This document shows positions 38,879 through 48,013 of a stretch of DNA of 64,000 bases, piece by piece. This stretch comes from Pseudomonas sp. 10-1B. GTDB taxonomy: Bacteria > Pseudomonadota > Gammaproteobacteria > Pseudomonadales > Pseudomonadaceae. The notes below the pieces were generated by a model, which saw only the letters and a list, made by a program, of their open reading frames with translations, made no database searches and had not been told where the DNA came from. Numbering within the stretch: the first letter of the stretch is position 1; every line of letters starts with the position of its first letter. Location of the stretch: positions 17,242 to 81,241 of the forward strand of contig NZ_JYKS01000025.1 of the NCBI RefSeq assembly GCF_000935045.1. The letters are read 5' to 3'. Made by a program: the position numbers and the translations under genes.

Positions 38879-39730
38879 ATGTCCCAGTACCAGAGCCTCG
38901 ACGCGGACGTACTGCGTACCTTCGTCGCCATTGCCGAGCAAGGCGGCTTCACCCGCGCCGGCGAGGTGGTCAACCGCACCCAGTCGGCGGTGAGCATGCA
39001 GATGAAACGCCTGGAAGAAGACATCCTGCAGCGCCAACTGTTCGAACGCGACGGCCGCCAGGTGCGGCTGACCGCCGAAGGCCAGGTGCTGCTGGGCTAT
39101 GCCCGACGCATCCTCAAGCTGCATGGCGAAGTGTTCAACACCCTGCGCATGCCGCACATGGTCGGGGTGGTGCGCATCGGCACGCCCGACGACTACGCCA
39201 TGCGCTTTTTGCCGACCATTCTGTCGAGCTTTGCCCAGGCCTACCCGCTGGTGCAGGTGGAGGTGCATTGCGACTCGTCCAAGCAACTGATGCTGCGCCA
39301 GGACCTGGACCTGACCATCATCACCCGTGAGCCGGGCAACGAGATTGGCCAGCTACTGCGCCAGGAACGCCTGGTGTGGGCCGCCGCCGAAGGTTTCTGC
39401 CCGCAGGAGCAACGACCCATGCCGGTGGCCCTGTTCAACACCGACTGCTTTTGCCGGGCCTGGACCTGCAATGCCCTGGAAGCACAGGGCATCGACTACC
39501 GCATCGCCTACACCAGCCCGAGCCTGGCGGCGATCTTTGCCATCGTCACGGCGGGGTTGGCAGTGACGGCGCAGTTGCAGAGCCTGATCAGCGGGAACAT
39601 CCGCATATTGGGCGAGAGCGAAGGGCTACCCCAATTGCCCGTGGCCAATGTGATGCTGGTGCGCAGCACCCAGAACCCCTCGCCGATTACCGATTGCATG
39701 GCTGACTACATTATCGAAGGGTTCAAGTAA
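38879..39730 (+). CDS. LysR-family transcriptional regulator
   Basis: 283 aa from ATG 38879 (MSQYQSLDADVLRTFV), GGAGA nine bases upstream. N-terminal HTH with FTRAGEVVNRTQSAVSMQMKRLEE, then a substrate-binding fold. The sequence is nearest in feel to the LrhA/HdfR-type branch (cysteine-rich FNTDCFCRAWTCNALE region). Divergent from the DUF1127 gene. Confidence 0.9.
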   Translation: MSQYQSLDADVLRTFVAIAEQGGFTRAGEVVNRTQSAVSMQMKRLEEDILQRQLFERDGRQVRLTAEGQVLLGYARRILKLHGEVFNTLRMPHMVGVVRIGTPDDYAMRFLPTILSSFAQAYPLVQVEVHCDSSKQLMLRQDLDLTIITREPGNEIGQLLRQERLVWAAAEGFCPQEQRPMPVALFNTDCFCRAWTCNALEAQGIDYRIAYTSPSLAAIFAIVTAGLAVTAQLQSLISGNIRILGESEGLPQLPVANVMLVRSTQNPSPITDCMADYIIEGFK

Positions 39731-39732
39731 CT

Positions 39733-39857
39733 TGGGGCCGCTTTGCGGCCCATCGCGACACAAGGCCGCTCCCACAGGTTTATCGCCTGCCTTGAGGCCT
39801 GTGCTGGAACCTGTGGGAGCGGCCTTGTGTCGCGATGGGCTGCGCAGCAGCCCCAAA
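39733..39857. repeat. inverted REP pair, GACACAAGGC type
   Basis: GGGGCCGCTTTGCGGCCCAT then CGCGACACAAGGCCGCTCCC (39733-39776), inverted at 39811-39857. Confidence 0.9.
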
Positions 39858-39860
39858 AGC

Positions 39861-40610
39861 TCAAAGCTCAAACCCGAGCATCACCGCGCACACCACCAAA
39901 AACCCACAGAACATCACCCGCAACACCTTCTCTGGCAACGCATGGGCCAACTTCACCCCCCAGCTGATGCTGAGCAAGCCCCCCACCGCCAACGGAAGCC
40001 CTACCCCCCAGTCAACACTGTGATGCACACCATAAGTAACCAGGGTCACCAAGGTACTCGGCGCGGCCAGCGCCAGCGACAGCCCTTGCGCCACCACCTG
40101 GGTAGTGCCGAACACACTGGTCAGGATCGGCGTGGCTACCACCGCGCCGCCCACCCCGAACAAACCGCCCATGGTACCGGCAAAGCTGCCCAGCACACCC
40201 AGCCACGGCCAGGCATAGCGCAATTCGGCACTGGCTGGCGAAACCTTGAGGAATATCCGCGCCACGTTCCACACCGCCAAGGCCACCAGAAAGCCGACAA
40301 ACCCCAGACGCATGGAGTGCGCATCGAGCCCCACCGCCCAGATCGACCCCAGCCAGGCAAACACGAAGCTGCACAGCGACAGCGGCAAGGCATGACGCAG
40401 CTCGATGCGGTTGCGCTGGTGATAGCGCCACAGCGCCAGCAGCACGTTCGGCACCACCATCACCAGCGCCGTGCCCTGTGCCAGTTGCTGGTCCAGGCCA
40501 AACAGCACGCCCAGCGCCGGGATCGCGATCAGCCCACCGCCAATGCCGAACAGGCCACCCATGGTCCCCAGGGCCGCGCCCAGCGCGATATACAACAACC
40601 ACTCGATCAT
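39861..40610 (-). CDS. TauE/SafE-family membrane permease
   Basis: 249 aa, about eight transmembrane helices in two halves. Each half has the family glycine signature (GTMGGLFGIGGGLIAIP near 15-31 and GTMGGLFGVGGAVVATP near 155). The family exports sulfite, sulfoacetate or other small anions. ATG 40610. Divergent from a LysR gene across 113 bp that contains an inverted repeat, so LysR control of this permease is a reasonable inference. Confidence 0.92.
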   Translation of the reverse strand: MIEWLLYIALGAALGTMGGLFGIGGGLIAIPALGVLFGLDQQLAQGTALVMVVPNVLLALWRYHQRNRIELRHALPLSLCSFVFAWLGSIWAVGLDAHSMRLGFVGFLVALAVWNVARIFLKVSPASAELRYAWPWLGVLGSFAGTMGGLFGVGGAVVATPILTSVFGTTQVVAQGLSLALAAPSTLVTLVTYGVHHSVDWGVGLPLAVGGLLSISWGVKLAHALPEKVLRVMFCGFLVVCAVMLGFEL

Positions 40611-40653
40611 CAGGGCCTCATCCGCCTGTACACATAATGCGAGCATGCTAACG

Positions 40654-40691
40654 ATTGTGCACTGGCGGGGAAACGCACAGCAGCGCACAAT
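40654..40691. promoter_or_regulatory. candidate LysR operator between permease and regulator
   Basis: Exact inverted repeat ATTGTGC (40654-40660) / GCACAAT (40685-40691) with a 24-bp spacer, in the divergent gap 32 bp before the LysR start. Confidence 0.45.
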
Positions 40692-40723
40692 GGCTATGCG
40701 CTTTTCGCAAAAGCAAGGCAGCC

Positions 40724-41677
40724 ATGAGCCCTGATACCCTGACCGACCAGTTGAGCCTGTTCCTCGATGTGCTGGAGAGCGGCAGCTTTTCTGCCGCTGC
40801 CCGTCGCCATCCACTGACCCCGTCCGCCGTGGCCCGGCGCATCGACAACCTGGAAAGCGCGGTCGGCAGCCGCCTGTTCACCCGCAGTACCCACGCCGTG
40901 CGCGCCACGCCAGCGGGTAACGCCTTCGCTGACCGGGCCAGGCGCATCATCGAGGAACTGCGCCTGGCCCGGGCCGAAGCGGTGTCGCTGAGCAATGCCC
41001 CCGAAGGCCTGATCCGCATCGATGCCCCCGCCGCGTTCGGCCGCCGCCACCTGGCCCCGGCCATCGCCGATTTCCTCGTGGCCTACCCAGGCCTGGACGT
41101 GCAACTGCGCCTGATCGACAGCTTCGTCGACCTGCATGGCAGCCACTTGGGCGAGGTCGACCTGGTGCTGCGCGCCGGCCCCCTGGCCGATACCCGCCTG
41201 GTAGCCACGCCCCTGGCCTACATGGTGCGTATCGCCTGCGCAAGCCCCGCCTACCTGGCCAACCGCGGCATGCCCACCTGCCCCAGCGAACTGCCCGCAC
41301 ACGATGGCCTCGACTGGGACGGCCTGGCACCGCCGTTCGCCTGGCGCTTCAACGTGGCCGGGCAAACCCGCCTGTACCGCCCCTCACGCATGCGCATGGC
41401 CGCCAACAATGCCGAAACCTTACTGTTCGGCGCCCTCGCTGGCTTGGGCATCGCCCACCTGCCAACCTGGCTGATCAGCGAATACCTGCTGCGCGGCGAG
41501 CTGATACCGTTGTTTTGCGACGGCGGCTTGCCCGCAGCCGAGACCAGCGGTATCTACGCGCTACGCCTGGCACATGAAACGAACTCTCGCAGCCGTTTGC
41601 TGCTCGAATTCCTCAAGAGCCGCTTCAGCCCGATTCCACCCTGGGACTTGGCCTTGCGCAGTGAACTGCGCGAGTAA
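40724..41677 (+). CDS. LysR-family transcriptional regulator
   Basis: 317 aa from ATG 40724 (MSPDTLTDQLSLFLDV), AAGG upstream. HTH FSAAARRHPLTPSAVARRIDNLE, then the effector domain with the CrgA/PecT-like pattern GLIRIDAPAAFGRRHLAPAI. Probably controls the adjacent TauE/SafE permease and itself. Confidence 0.92.
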   Translation: MSPDTLTDQLSLFLDVLESGSFSAAARRHPLTPSAVARRIDNLESAVGSRLFTRSTHAVRATPAGNAFADRARRIIEELRLARAEAVSLSNAPEGLIRIDAPAAFGRRHLAPAIADFLVAYPGLDVQLRLIDSFVDLHGSHLGEVDLVLRAGPLADTRLVATPLAYMVRIACASPAYLANRGMPTCPSELPAHDGLDWDGLAPPFAWRFNVAGQTRLYRPSRMRMAANNAETLLFGALAGLGIAHLPTWLISEYLLRGELIPLFCDGGLPAAETSGIYALRLAHETNSRSRLLLEFLKSRFSPIPPWDLALRSELRE

Positions 41678-41735
41678 GGCGTGCACTAATGATCAGCGTG
41701 CCAGACTTTCCCATTGATTACCTTCAAGGACCTGC

Positions 41736-42191
41736 ATGAACGCCAACACCCAAGCCTCCTGTGACGAGCTGCTGCTGGACAACCAGGTCTGTTTCGCCCT
41801 GCATTCCACCTCGTTACTGATGACCAAGGTCTACAAACCGCTGCTGCAGGCCTTGGGCCTGACCTACCCGCAGTACCTGGCCATGCTCGTGCTGTGGGAG
41901 CGCGACGGCCTGACCGTGGGCGAAATCAGCCAGCACCTGCTCACCGACCCCGGCTCGCTGACCCCGCTGCTCAAGCGCCTGGAAAGCGAAGGCCTGCTGC
42001 AACGCAACCGCAGCCGCGAGGACGAACGGGTGGTGCTGGTGCAATTGACAGACAAGGGCCGCGCCCTGCAGCAACAAGCCCGGGAGGTGCCGCAGTGCAT
42101 TCTCAAGGCCAGCGGGCGCAGCCTGGAACAGCTGCAGGAGTTGCAGGCCGACCTGCTGGCGCTGCGTGAAAACCTGCAAAAAAACCTCTGA
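41736..42191 (+). CDS. ohrR: organic hydroperoxide-responsive repressor
   Basis: 151 aa MarR-family winged helix. The redox-sensing cysteine is at 19 in LLLDNQVCFALHS, the hallmark of OhrR. HTH around LTVGEISQHLLTDPGSLTPLLKRLE and wing SREDERVVLVQLTDKG. AAGGA five bases upstream. It represses ohr until Cys oxidation by organic peroxides. ohr follows 139 bp downstream in the same direction. Confidence 0.95.
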   Translation: MNANTQASCDELLLDNQVCFALHSTSLLMTKVYKPLLQALGLTYPQYLAMLVLWERDGLTVGEISQHLLTDPGSLTPLLKRLESEGLLQRNRSREDERVVLVQLTDKGRALQQQAREVPQCILKASGRSLEQLQELQADLLALRENLQKNL

Positions 42192-42251
42192 GGGCTATGC
42201 TGTGCAATGGCCGTTCGGATGAACGGTGACGATTTATCTTGAGCGCAAACT

Positions 42252-42267
42252 AATTGCGCGCTAATTT
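42252..42267 (+). promoter_or_regulatory. possible OhrR operator / ohr promoter region
   Basis: A/T-rich imperfect palindrome AATTGCGCGCTAATTT in the ohrR-ohr gap, about 65 bp before ohr. OhrR/MarR sites are typically AATT-x-AATT palindromes. A separate CCGTTC/GAACGG hairpin sits at 42211-42226. Confidence 0.4.
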
Positions 42268-42330
42268 AAATCCCACACCAACCCGCGCCCCCTCCGACAG
42301 GAAGCGCACAGCACATTAGCGAGGCTCAAG

Positions 42331-42759
<429 letters not shown>

Positions 42760-42771
42760 AGCTTACGCAAT

Positions 42772-42840
42772 ACCCTGTGGGAGCTGGCTTGCCGGCGATG
42801 AGGCCAGTCCAGGCAATACAAGACAGTTGCTCCCACAGGT
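42772..42840. repeat. REP with the CAGTTGCTCCCACAG element
   Basis: GAGCTGGCTTGCCGGCGATG followed by GAGGCCAGTCCAGGCAATAC and AGACAGTTGCTCCCACAG, the same composite seen three times at 32.6 kb and inverted at 45.7 kb. Confidence 0.88.
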
Positions 42841-42865
42841 ATAGCGCAGCTGGTATCTCAGACGC

Positions 42866-42893
42866 AAAAAACCCGGCCAAGGCCGGGTTTTTG
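42866..42893. terminator. bidirectional terminator between ohr and efp
   Basis: Stem AACCCGGC/GCCGGGTT with A6 on one side and T5 on the other, between two convergent genes. Confidence 0.9.
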
Positions 42894-42909
42894 CGTTTCA
42901 CAAGAAGGA

Positions 42910-43479
42910 TTACTTCTTGGAACGGCCCTTGAAGGAGCCATCGCGAGTATCGATATCGATGAATTCGTCGATTTCGATGAAGTCGGCAACCTGTACTTCA
43001 GTACCGTTGGCCAGCTTGGCAGGCTTCATGACCTTGCCCGAGGTGTCGCCGCGAGCAGCGTTCTCGGTGTAGGTGACCTGACGGCTGATGGTGGTCGGCA
43101 GTTCGACCGATACCACTTTCTCTTCGTACATGGTCAGGGCGCAAACGTCCTGCATGCCTTCTTCGATGTACGGCAGAACGGCGTCGATGTCTTCGGCGTT
43201 CAGTTCGTACATGGTGTAGTCGGTGGTGTCCATGAAGGTGTACGCGTCGCCGCTGATGAAGGACAGGGTCACTTCCTTGCGGTCGAGGATCACGTCATCC
43301 AGCTTGTCGTCGGCGAAGTAGACGGTTTCAGTCTTGTAGCCGGTCAGCAGGTTCTTCAGCTTGGTCTTCATGATCGCGCTGTTGCGACCCGACTTGGTGA
43401 ATTCGGCTTTCTGTACCAGCCACGGGTCGTTGTCGATCCGCAGTACGGTGCCGGGTTTCAGCTCTTTACCAGTTTTCAT
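42910..43479 (-). CDS. efp: translation elongation factor P
   Basis: 189 aa, three beta-barrel domains. The loop that enters the ribosomal P site is KSGRNSA with Arg32 at the tip, not Lys, which marks the EF-P subclass activated by rhamnosylation. EF-P relieves stalling on polyproline. The cognate enzyme EarP is encoded 48 bp upstream on the same strand. Confidence 0.97.
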   Translation of the reverse strand: MKTGKELKPGTVLRIDNDPWLVQKAEFTKSGRNSAIMKTKLKNLLTGYKTETVYFADDKLDDVILDRKEVTLSFISGDAYTFMDTTDYTMYELNAEDIDAVLPYIEEGMQDVCALTMYEEKVVSVELPTTISRQVTYTENAARGDTSGKVMKPAKLANGTEVQVADFIEIDEFIDIDTRDGSFKGRSKK

Positions 43480-43527
43480 TACGCAGTATCCGAATCTGGA
43501 TGGATTTATAAAAATCGAGGCCGCATA

Positions 43528-44661
43528 TCATAGCCAATTTCGGTAAAACTGTACCAGCGTCATGGCAAGGTCCGGCTGAGCGGCCTGTTTCGCGCACCAC
43601 TGGCGGGCATGCGCCTGCAGCTCGTCCCAGTGCACCAATACGCCGCGCCAGGCGGCGTGCATGTCACGGTGCATGTTCCAGGCACGCCACAGCTCGACCA
43701 GCGCTTCGGCGGCAGGGTTCGACAAGCCCTGGCGATAAAGCATCAGGAACGCTTCGAGTTTTTCCCAGTGGGCGTTCTCTTCCTGCACATAGATGTGCCA
43801 CAACAACGGCCGCCCTGCCCACTGTGCGCGGACGAACGAGTCCTCGCCACGCACGGCATTGAAATCACAGCACCACAGCAAGCGGTCATAATCATCCTGG
43901 CTGACGAAAGGCAGCACCTGCACGGTCAGCGCACCGCGCTGGCGTATCTCTCCCGCCGCCAGCGCGGGCTCGCCCAACCAGGCGCACAGGTCGGGCATGA
44001 TGCGCCCTTCCGGCACCAGCAGATGGCTGCGGCGGGCATCTTCGGCCAAGGCATCCAGCCAGCCGCCCAACTGCGGGTTCTCGTAGGCGAACAGCGAGAT
44101 CAGCCGGGTGTCGGCCTGGGCCTGCACGCCAAGCCCGGCAAGGAAGCCAGCGCGCTGTACCGGGTCGGCCTCGAAGGCCGCGCGGCGGGCCAGCAACGGC
44201 GCCTCGCGCAGCAGCCCGCCGGTCTTGCCGGTAAAGCCGGGGAAGAAGAACACGGTGCGCAGCCCGTTGCCCTGCGGCGATGGCAAGCCGTGGCAACCTT
44301 CCACCCAGTCCTCGGCGCTGAGGTACTCCAGGTTCAGCCACAGCGCCGGCGTCGGTCGCGTGCACAGCGCTTCGATATAGCCAGCCGGCAGGCGGCAGCC
44401 GAAGGCGCCGATGACCACGTCGGCGGTGGCCACCGGTTGCCAGTCGGCCGGCCAGTGGCGCACCTCGACCCCCTGCTGCCACTGCTGTGCGAGCGCGGCA
44501 TCGGCGCCCGGGCACAGGCGCACGAAGGCGCGCAGGTCGTCCACCCACAGGCGCACCGCCAAGTCGTGCTCGGCCACCAGTTGCCGGGCCAGGCGCCAGG
44601 TCACGCCAATATCGCCATAGTTGTCGACAACAGTGCAGAAGATGTCCCAGGTGGCTTTCAT
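43528..44661 (-). CDS. earP: EF-P arginine rhamnosyltransferase
   Basis: 377 aa from ATG 44661 (MKATWDIFCTVVDNYGDIG), with GAGGG upstream. GT-B fold (GT104). The N-terminal motif has Asp13 and Asp17, the residues reported as essential in EarP, and the C-terminal donor site has RGEDSFVRAQWAGRP. It transfers rhamnose from dTDP-rhamnose to Arg32 of EF-P. A longer upstream frame to 45051 overlaps a divergent gene and is rejected. Cotranscribed with efp. Confidence 0.95.
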   Translation of the reverse strand: MKATWDIFCTVVDNYGDIGVTWRLARQLVAEHDLAVRLWVDDLRAFVRLCPGADAALAQQWQQGVEVRHWPADWQPVATADVVIGAFGCRLPAGYIEALCTRPTPALWLNLEYLSAEDWVEGCHGLPSPQGNGLRTVFFFPGFTGKTGGLLREAPLLARRAAFEADPVQRAGFLAGLGVQAQADTRLISLFAYENPQLGGWLDALAEDARRSHLLVPEGRIMPDLCAWLGEPALAAGEIRQRGALTVQVLPFVSQDDYDRLLWCCDFNAVRGEDSFVRAQWAGRPLLWHIYVQEENAHWEKLEAFLMLYRQGLSNPAAEALVELWRAWNMHRDMHAAWRGVLVHWDELQAHARQWCAKQAAQPDLAMTLVQFYRNWL

Positions 44662-44790
44662 GTGCCCTGCCCTCGCCCAGCGGAAAACCGCGAATTCTGC
44701 GGATAAATTGTCGCCGACAAAAGCACCTGCGCGGAAAAATGCCCAGGCGCATGCGACAATGCCCCCGACCCACCCTGCCAGGAAGCTGCC

Positions 44791-45180
44791 ATGCCGCGCC
44801 ACCGTGAACTGAAGATCACCCTCAAGCCGTTGCCGTTGATCGTGTGCGTCGCCGTTGGCCTGTGGCTGGGCGCCATGGCCATTGCCGCGAGCCTGTGGCT
44901 GGCCCTGCAGCTGTGGCCACAGCAGGTGCAACCGCTGGCCCAGGCCATGGCCCCCAGCCTGTACCACCCTGCGGCGCCAGCCCCGGCAGAGGATGCCCAG
45001 GCCGAGATGTTCCAGCGCTACAAGCACACCCTGCACAAGCAGGAACTGCAACAGGCCGCCGAAGCCGCCCAGGGCAACCCGCGCAACCTCAACAGCCCCA
45101 AGTGCCAGTTCTGGCTGCAGCAGAACCGCACCGCGCCCACCGACAAAAGCCAGGCCAATGTGCTGGAGTTCTGTTACTGA
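44791..45180 (+). CDS. small membrane-anchored hypothetical protein, 129 aa
   Basis: One or two hydrophobic segments (residues ~13-43, LIVCVAVGLWLGAMAIAASL), then a Pro/Ala-rich stretch and a Gln/Ala-rich helix, ending with two cysteines (SPKCQFW, EFCY) that could form a disulfide outside the cytoplasm. Stops 2 bp before the Gre-like gene, so translation is probably coupled. No family recognised. Confidence 0.78.
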   Translation: MPRHRELKITLKPLPLIVCVAVGLWLGAMAIAASLWLALQLWPQQVQPLAQAMAPSLYHPAAPAPAEDAQAEMFQRYKHTLHKQELQQAAEAAQGNPRNLNSPKCQFWLQQNRTAPTDKSQANVLEFCY

Positions 45181-45182
45181 CC

Positions 45183-45653
45183 ATGGACAAGACCTGCCTG
45201 CTGGCGCAGATCGTCGCCACCCTCGAACATGACCAGGACGTGCTGACCCGCGCGGCGCAAAGCGCCTACGAAGCCGCTACCGCCGAAGAGAATATCGCCG
45301 AGAACAAGTACGACACCCTGGGCCTGGAAGCCTCGTACCTGGCTACCGGCCAGGCCCGCCGCAGCGCCGAGATTCGCAAGGCGCTGCTGACCTACCAGCA
45401 ACTGCTGCTGCGCGACTACGACCCGGCGCGCGGGGTGCAGGTGAGCAACCTGGTGACACTGGAGGATGAGGATGGCGGGCAGCGCCGGCTGTTCCTCGGG
45501 CCCGAGGCGGCAGGGTTGAAGATTGGCGCGGGGGATGGGCTGGTGACGGTGATTACCCCGCGCTCGCCGCTGGGGCAGCAGATGGTAGGTAAAAAGGTTG
45601 ATGATGAGGTGAGCCTGGGGTCGCAGGTACTGTTCATTGTCGATGTTGCCTGA
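45183..45653 (+). CDS. GreA/GreB-like transcription factor
   Basis: 156 aa from ATG 45183. The C-terminal half (RRLFLGPEAAGLKIGAGDGL, TPRSPLGQQMVGKKVDDEV) is the GreA/GreB FKBP-like domain. The N-terminal part is helical and acidic, as in the coiled-coil finger of Gre factors that reach the RNA polymerase secondary channel. It differs from canonical GreA/GreB in sequence and may be a Rnk-like or Gre-homologue regulator. Confidence 0.82.
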   Translation: MDKTCLLAQIVATLEHDQDVLTRAAQSAYEAATAEENIAENKYDTLGLEASYLATGQARRSAEIRKALLTYQQLLLRDYDPARGVQVSNLVTLEDEDGGQRRLFLGPEAAGLKIGAGDGLVTVITPRSPLGQQMVGKKVDDEVSLGSQVLFIVDVA

Positions 45654-45655
45654 AC

Positions 45656-45779
45656 CGGCCTTTTCGCGGGCTTGCCCGCTCCCACCTCGACCACATAGGC
45701 CTCAAGCCCTGTGCAGTAACCTGTGGGAGCAACTGTCTTGTATTGCCTGTGCTGGCCTCATCGCCGGCAAGCCAGCTCC
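45656..45779. repeat. REP cluster after the Gre-like gene
   Basis: REP 45656-45687 (CGGGCTTGCCCG type) followed by an inverted composite 45720-45779 containing GAGCAACTGTCTTGTATTGC and TCATCGCCGGCAAGCCAGCT. Confidence 0.88.
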
Positions 45780-46066
45780 CACAGGTACTGCACAGGGCTT
45801 GAGGCCTATGCGGTCGAGGTGGGAGCGGGCTTGCCGGCGATAGGGCCGGTACAGGTAATACCCATCTAAAGGGCTTGCAAGGCATCGAACCGCCCAGCCA
45901 ACCCCTGCTTGGCAAACTGCTCCCACAGGTACTGCACAGGGCTTGAGGCCTATGCGATCGAGGTGGGAGCTGGCTTGCCGGCGATAGGGCCGGAACAGGC
46001 AATACACAGCTAAAGCACCTGCAAGGCATCGAACCGCCCCGCCAACCCCTGCTCGGCAAACTGCTC
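45780..46066. repeat. 144-bp tandem duplication of REP plus LysR 3' tail
   Basis: Unit 1 (45780-45922) and unit 2 (45924-46066) are the same sequence with about ten differences: ACAGGTACTGCACAGGGCTT, REP, then the last ~55 bp of the LysR coding region (GCAAGGCATCGAACCGCCC). Unit 1 carries a dead copy of the gene tail; unit 2 is the real gene end. Fills the 45654-46009 gap. Confidence 0.9.
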
Positions 46067-46948
46067 CACGACAAAATCGACGAACGCCCGGGTCTTGCCC
46101 GGCAACAGTTTGTGCTCGGCGAAATACAGGCTGATATGCCCATCGTCCACATACCAGTCCGGCAACACCCGGCGCAGCCGCCCTGCCTGCAGATAAGGCA
46201 CGGCAAACGGCAAACTCACCAAGGCAATCCCCAGGCCCTGCTCGGCCACCGCGCACGCCGCGTCCGAATCGCTCATGGTCATCGCCTGGCGCAATTGCAG
46301 TGGTTGCTGCACCTGCCAGCGGCTGGTCAACGGCCACGAGCGCACCCGCCCGGTCTGCGGTGAGCGGATCAGAATGCCGGCGTGGCGTTGCAGCACCTGC
46401 GGGTCTTCGATCGGCGCGTACCGGTCGAGATACGCCGGCGCCGCCACCAGCACCCGATGCGCCGGCGTCAGCTTGCGCGCCACCACCCCCGGCGGCAGTT
46501 CGAAGCCACCGCCAATCGCCGCATCGAAGCCCTGGCCGATCAGGTCGACCTGGCGATTATCGAAATGCCAGTCCGGGGTAATGGCCGGGTAACGGCGCAG
46601 GAACTCACTCAGCAAGGGCAACACATACAAACGCCCGAACACCGTGCCCATGCTCACCCGCAGCAACCCGGCCGGCTGGCCCTCGGCGCTGGCCAGGTTG
46701 GCCACGGCATACTGGATGGTGCGAAAGCTGTCGCTGACCTCCCCCAGAAAACGCTGCCCCGCCTCGGTCAGGGTCAGCTTGCGGGTACTACGCTGGAACA
46801 ACCGCACACCCAGGCGCGCTTCTAGCTGGGCCACGTGCTTGCCCACCGCGGCCGGGGTAAGGCTCAGGCGCCTGGCAGCCTCGGCAAAGCTGCCGACCTC
46901 GGCGCTGCGGATGAAGCATTCCAGGGCATTGAACGATTCCATGGCCAT
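46010..46948 (-). CDS. LysR-family transcriptional regulator
   Basis: 312 aa from ATG 46948 (MAMESFNALECF); ATG 46942 is an alternative. HTH SFAEAARRLSLTPAAVGKHVAQLE and an effector domain typical of the CrgA/DmlR-like group (LLRVSMGTVFGRLYVLPLL). Divergent from an SDR gene with a strong palindrome between them. Its last ~18 codons are duplicated just downstream. Confidence 0.92.
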   Translation of the reverse strand: MAMESFNALECFIRSAEVGSFAEAARRLSLTPAAVGKHVAQLEARLGVRLFQRSTRKLTLTEAGQRFLGEVSDSFRTIQYAVANLASAEGQPAGLLRVSMGTVFGRLYVLPLLSEFLRRYPAITPDWHFDNRQVDLIGQGFDAAIGGGFELPPGVVARKLTPAHRVLVAAPAYLDRYAPIEDPQVLQRHAGILIRSPQTGRVRSWPLTSRWQVQQPLQLRQAMTMSDSDAACAVAEQGLGIALVSLPFAVPYLQAGRLRRVLPDWYVDDGHISLYFAEHKLLPGKTRAFVDFVVEQFAEQGLAGRFDALQVL

Positions 46949-46970
46949 GATTGCCAACCAAAGGTTTACT

Positions 46971-47001
46971 CTGCTGATAGTGATTGCCATCTTATCAGCA
47001 G
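46971..47001. promoter_or_regulatory. LysR-type operator between regulator and SDR
   Basis: Perfect 9-bp inverted repeat CTGCTGATA (46971-46979) / TATCAGCAG (46993-47001) with a 13-bp spacer, giving a T-N(11+)-A-like core. Located 23 bp before the LysR start and 66 bp before the SDR start. Confidence 0.65.
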
Positions 47002-47066
47002 GTAATCGAGCGCGGATACTGCGCCCATCCAAGGCATTCAAGCCTGGCTTCCAGCAGGAGATCAGC

Positions 47067-47816
47067 ATGTCCAAACAACACACACTCGAAGGCAAAGTCG
47101 CGCTGGTACAGGGCGGTTCCCGTGGCATTGGTGCGGCCATCGTGCGGCGCCTGGCCCGCGAAGGCGCGCAAGTAGCCTTTACCTATGTCAGCTCCAGTGG
47201 CCCGGCAGAAGCGCTGGCCCAGGAAATCACCGACAACGGCGGCCAGGCCCTGGCCCTGCGGGCCGACAGCGCCGATGCCGCGGCCGTGCAGTTGGCCGTG
47301 GATGACACCGTGAAGGCCTTCGGCCGGCTGGACATCCTGGTGAACAACGCCGGTGTGCTGGCGGTGGCACCGCTGACCGAATTCGACCTCGCCGACTTCG
47401 ACCGCACCCTGGCGGTGAACGTGCGCAGCGTGTTCGTCGCCAGCCAGGCCGCTGCGCGCTACATGGGCCAGGGTGGGCGCATCATCAACATTGGCAGCAC
47501 CAATGCCGAGCGCATGCCGTTTGCCGGTGGCGCCCCCTATGCCATGAGCAAGTCGGCACTGGTCGGCCTGACCCGCGGCATGGCCCGTGACCTCGGCCCG
47601 CAGGGCATTACCGTGAACAACGTGCAACCGGGGCCGGTGGACACCGACATGAATCCGGCCAGCGGCGAGTTCGCTGAAAGCCTGATCCCGCTGATGGCGA
47701 TCGGGCGGTATGGCGAGGCGGATGAGATTGCCAGCTTCGTGGCTTACCTGGCAGGGCCAGAGGCGGGGTACATCACCGGGGCCAGTCTGACGATCGATGG
47801 TGGGTTCGCTGCCTGA
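47067..47816 (+). CDS. short-chain dehydrogenase/reductase
   Basis: 249 aa from ATG 47067 with AGGAG six bases before. Classical SDR: cofactor loop GGSRGIG (~17-23), NNAG (~92), catalytic Ser in NIGST and YAMSK. The basic residue after the glycine loop suggests NADPH. C-terminal YITGASLTIDGGFAA. The substrate is unknown; the divergent LysR gene is the likely regulator. Confidence 0.93.
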   Translation: MSKQHTLEGKVALVQGGSRGIGAAIVRRLAREGAQVAFTYVSSSGPAEALAQEITDNGGQALALRADSADAAAVQLAVDDTVKAFGRLDILVNNAGVLAVAPLTEFDLADFDRTLAVNVRSVFVASQAAARYMGQGGRIINIGSTNAERMPFAGGAPYAMSKSALVGLTRGMARDLGPQGITVNNVQPGPVDTDMNPASGEFAESLIPLMAIGRYGEADEIASFVAYLAGPEAGYITGASLTIDGGFAA

Positions 47817-47829
47817 CTTGGTGGGTTGC

Positions 47830-47937
47830 CTGTCCCGGCCCTATCGCCGGCAAGCCGGCTCCCACAGGGTTACCACAATGCTCAAGCCTGTGGTGATCCT
47901 GTGGGAGCCGGCTTGCCGGCGATAGGGCCGGGGCAGG
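47830..47937. repeat. inverted REP pair, CCGGCAAGCCGG type
   Basis: CCCGGCCCTATCGCCGGCAA onward (47834-47869) and the inverted copy 47900-47937, both ending at TCCCACAGG. Confidence 0.9.
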
Positions 47938-48013
47938 TTTGATCAAATATTGGTGTCATACCTGACATTTCCCGATAATCCCCGTCTTTACCCCTGCCCG
48001 CCACGAGAACCGC

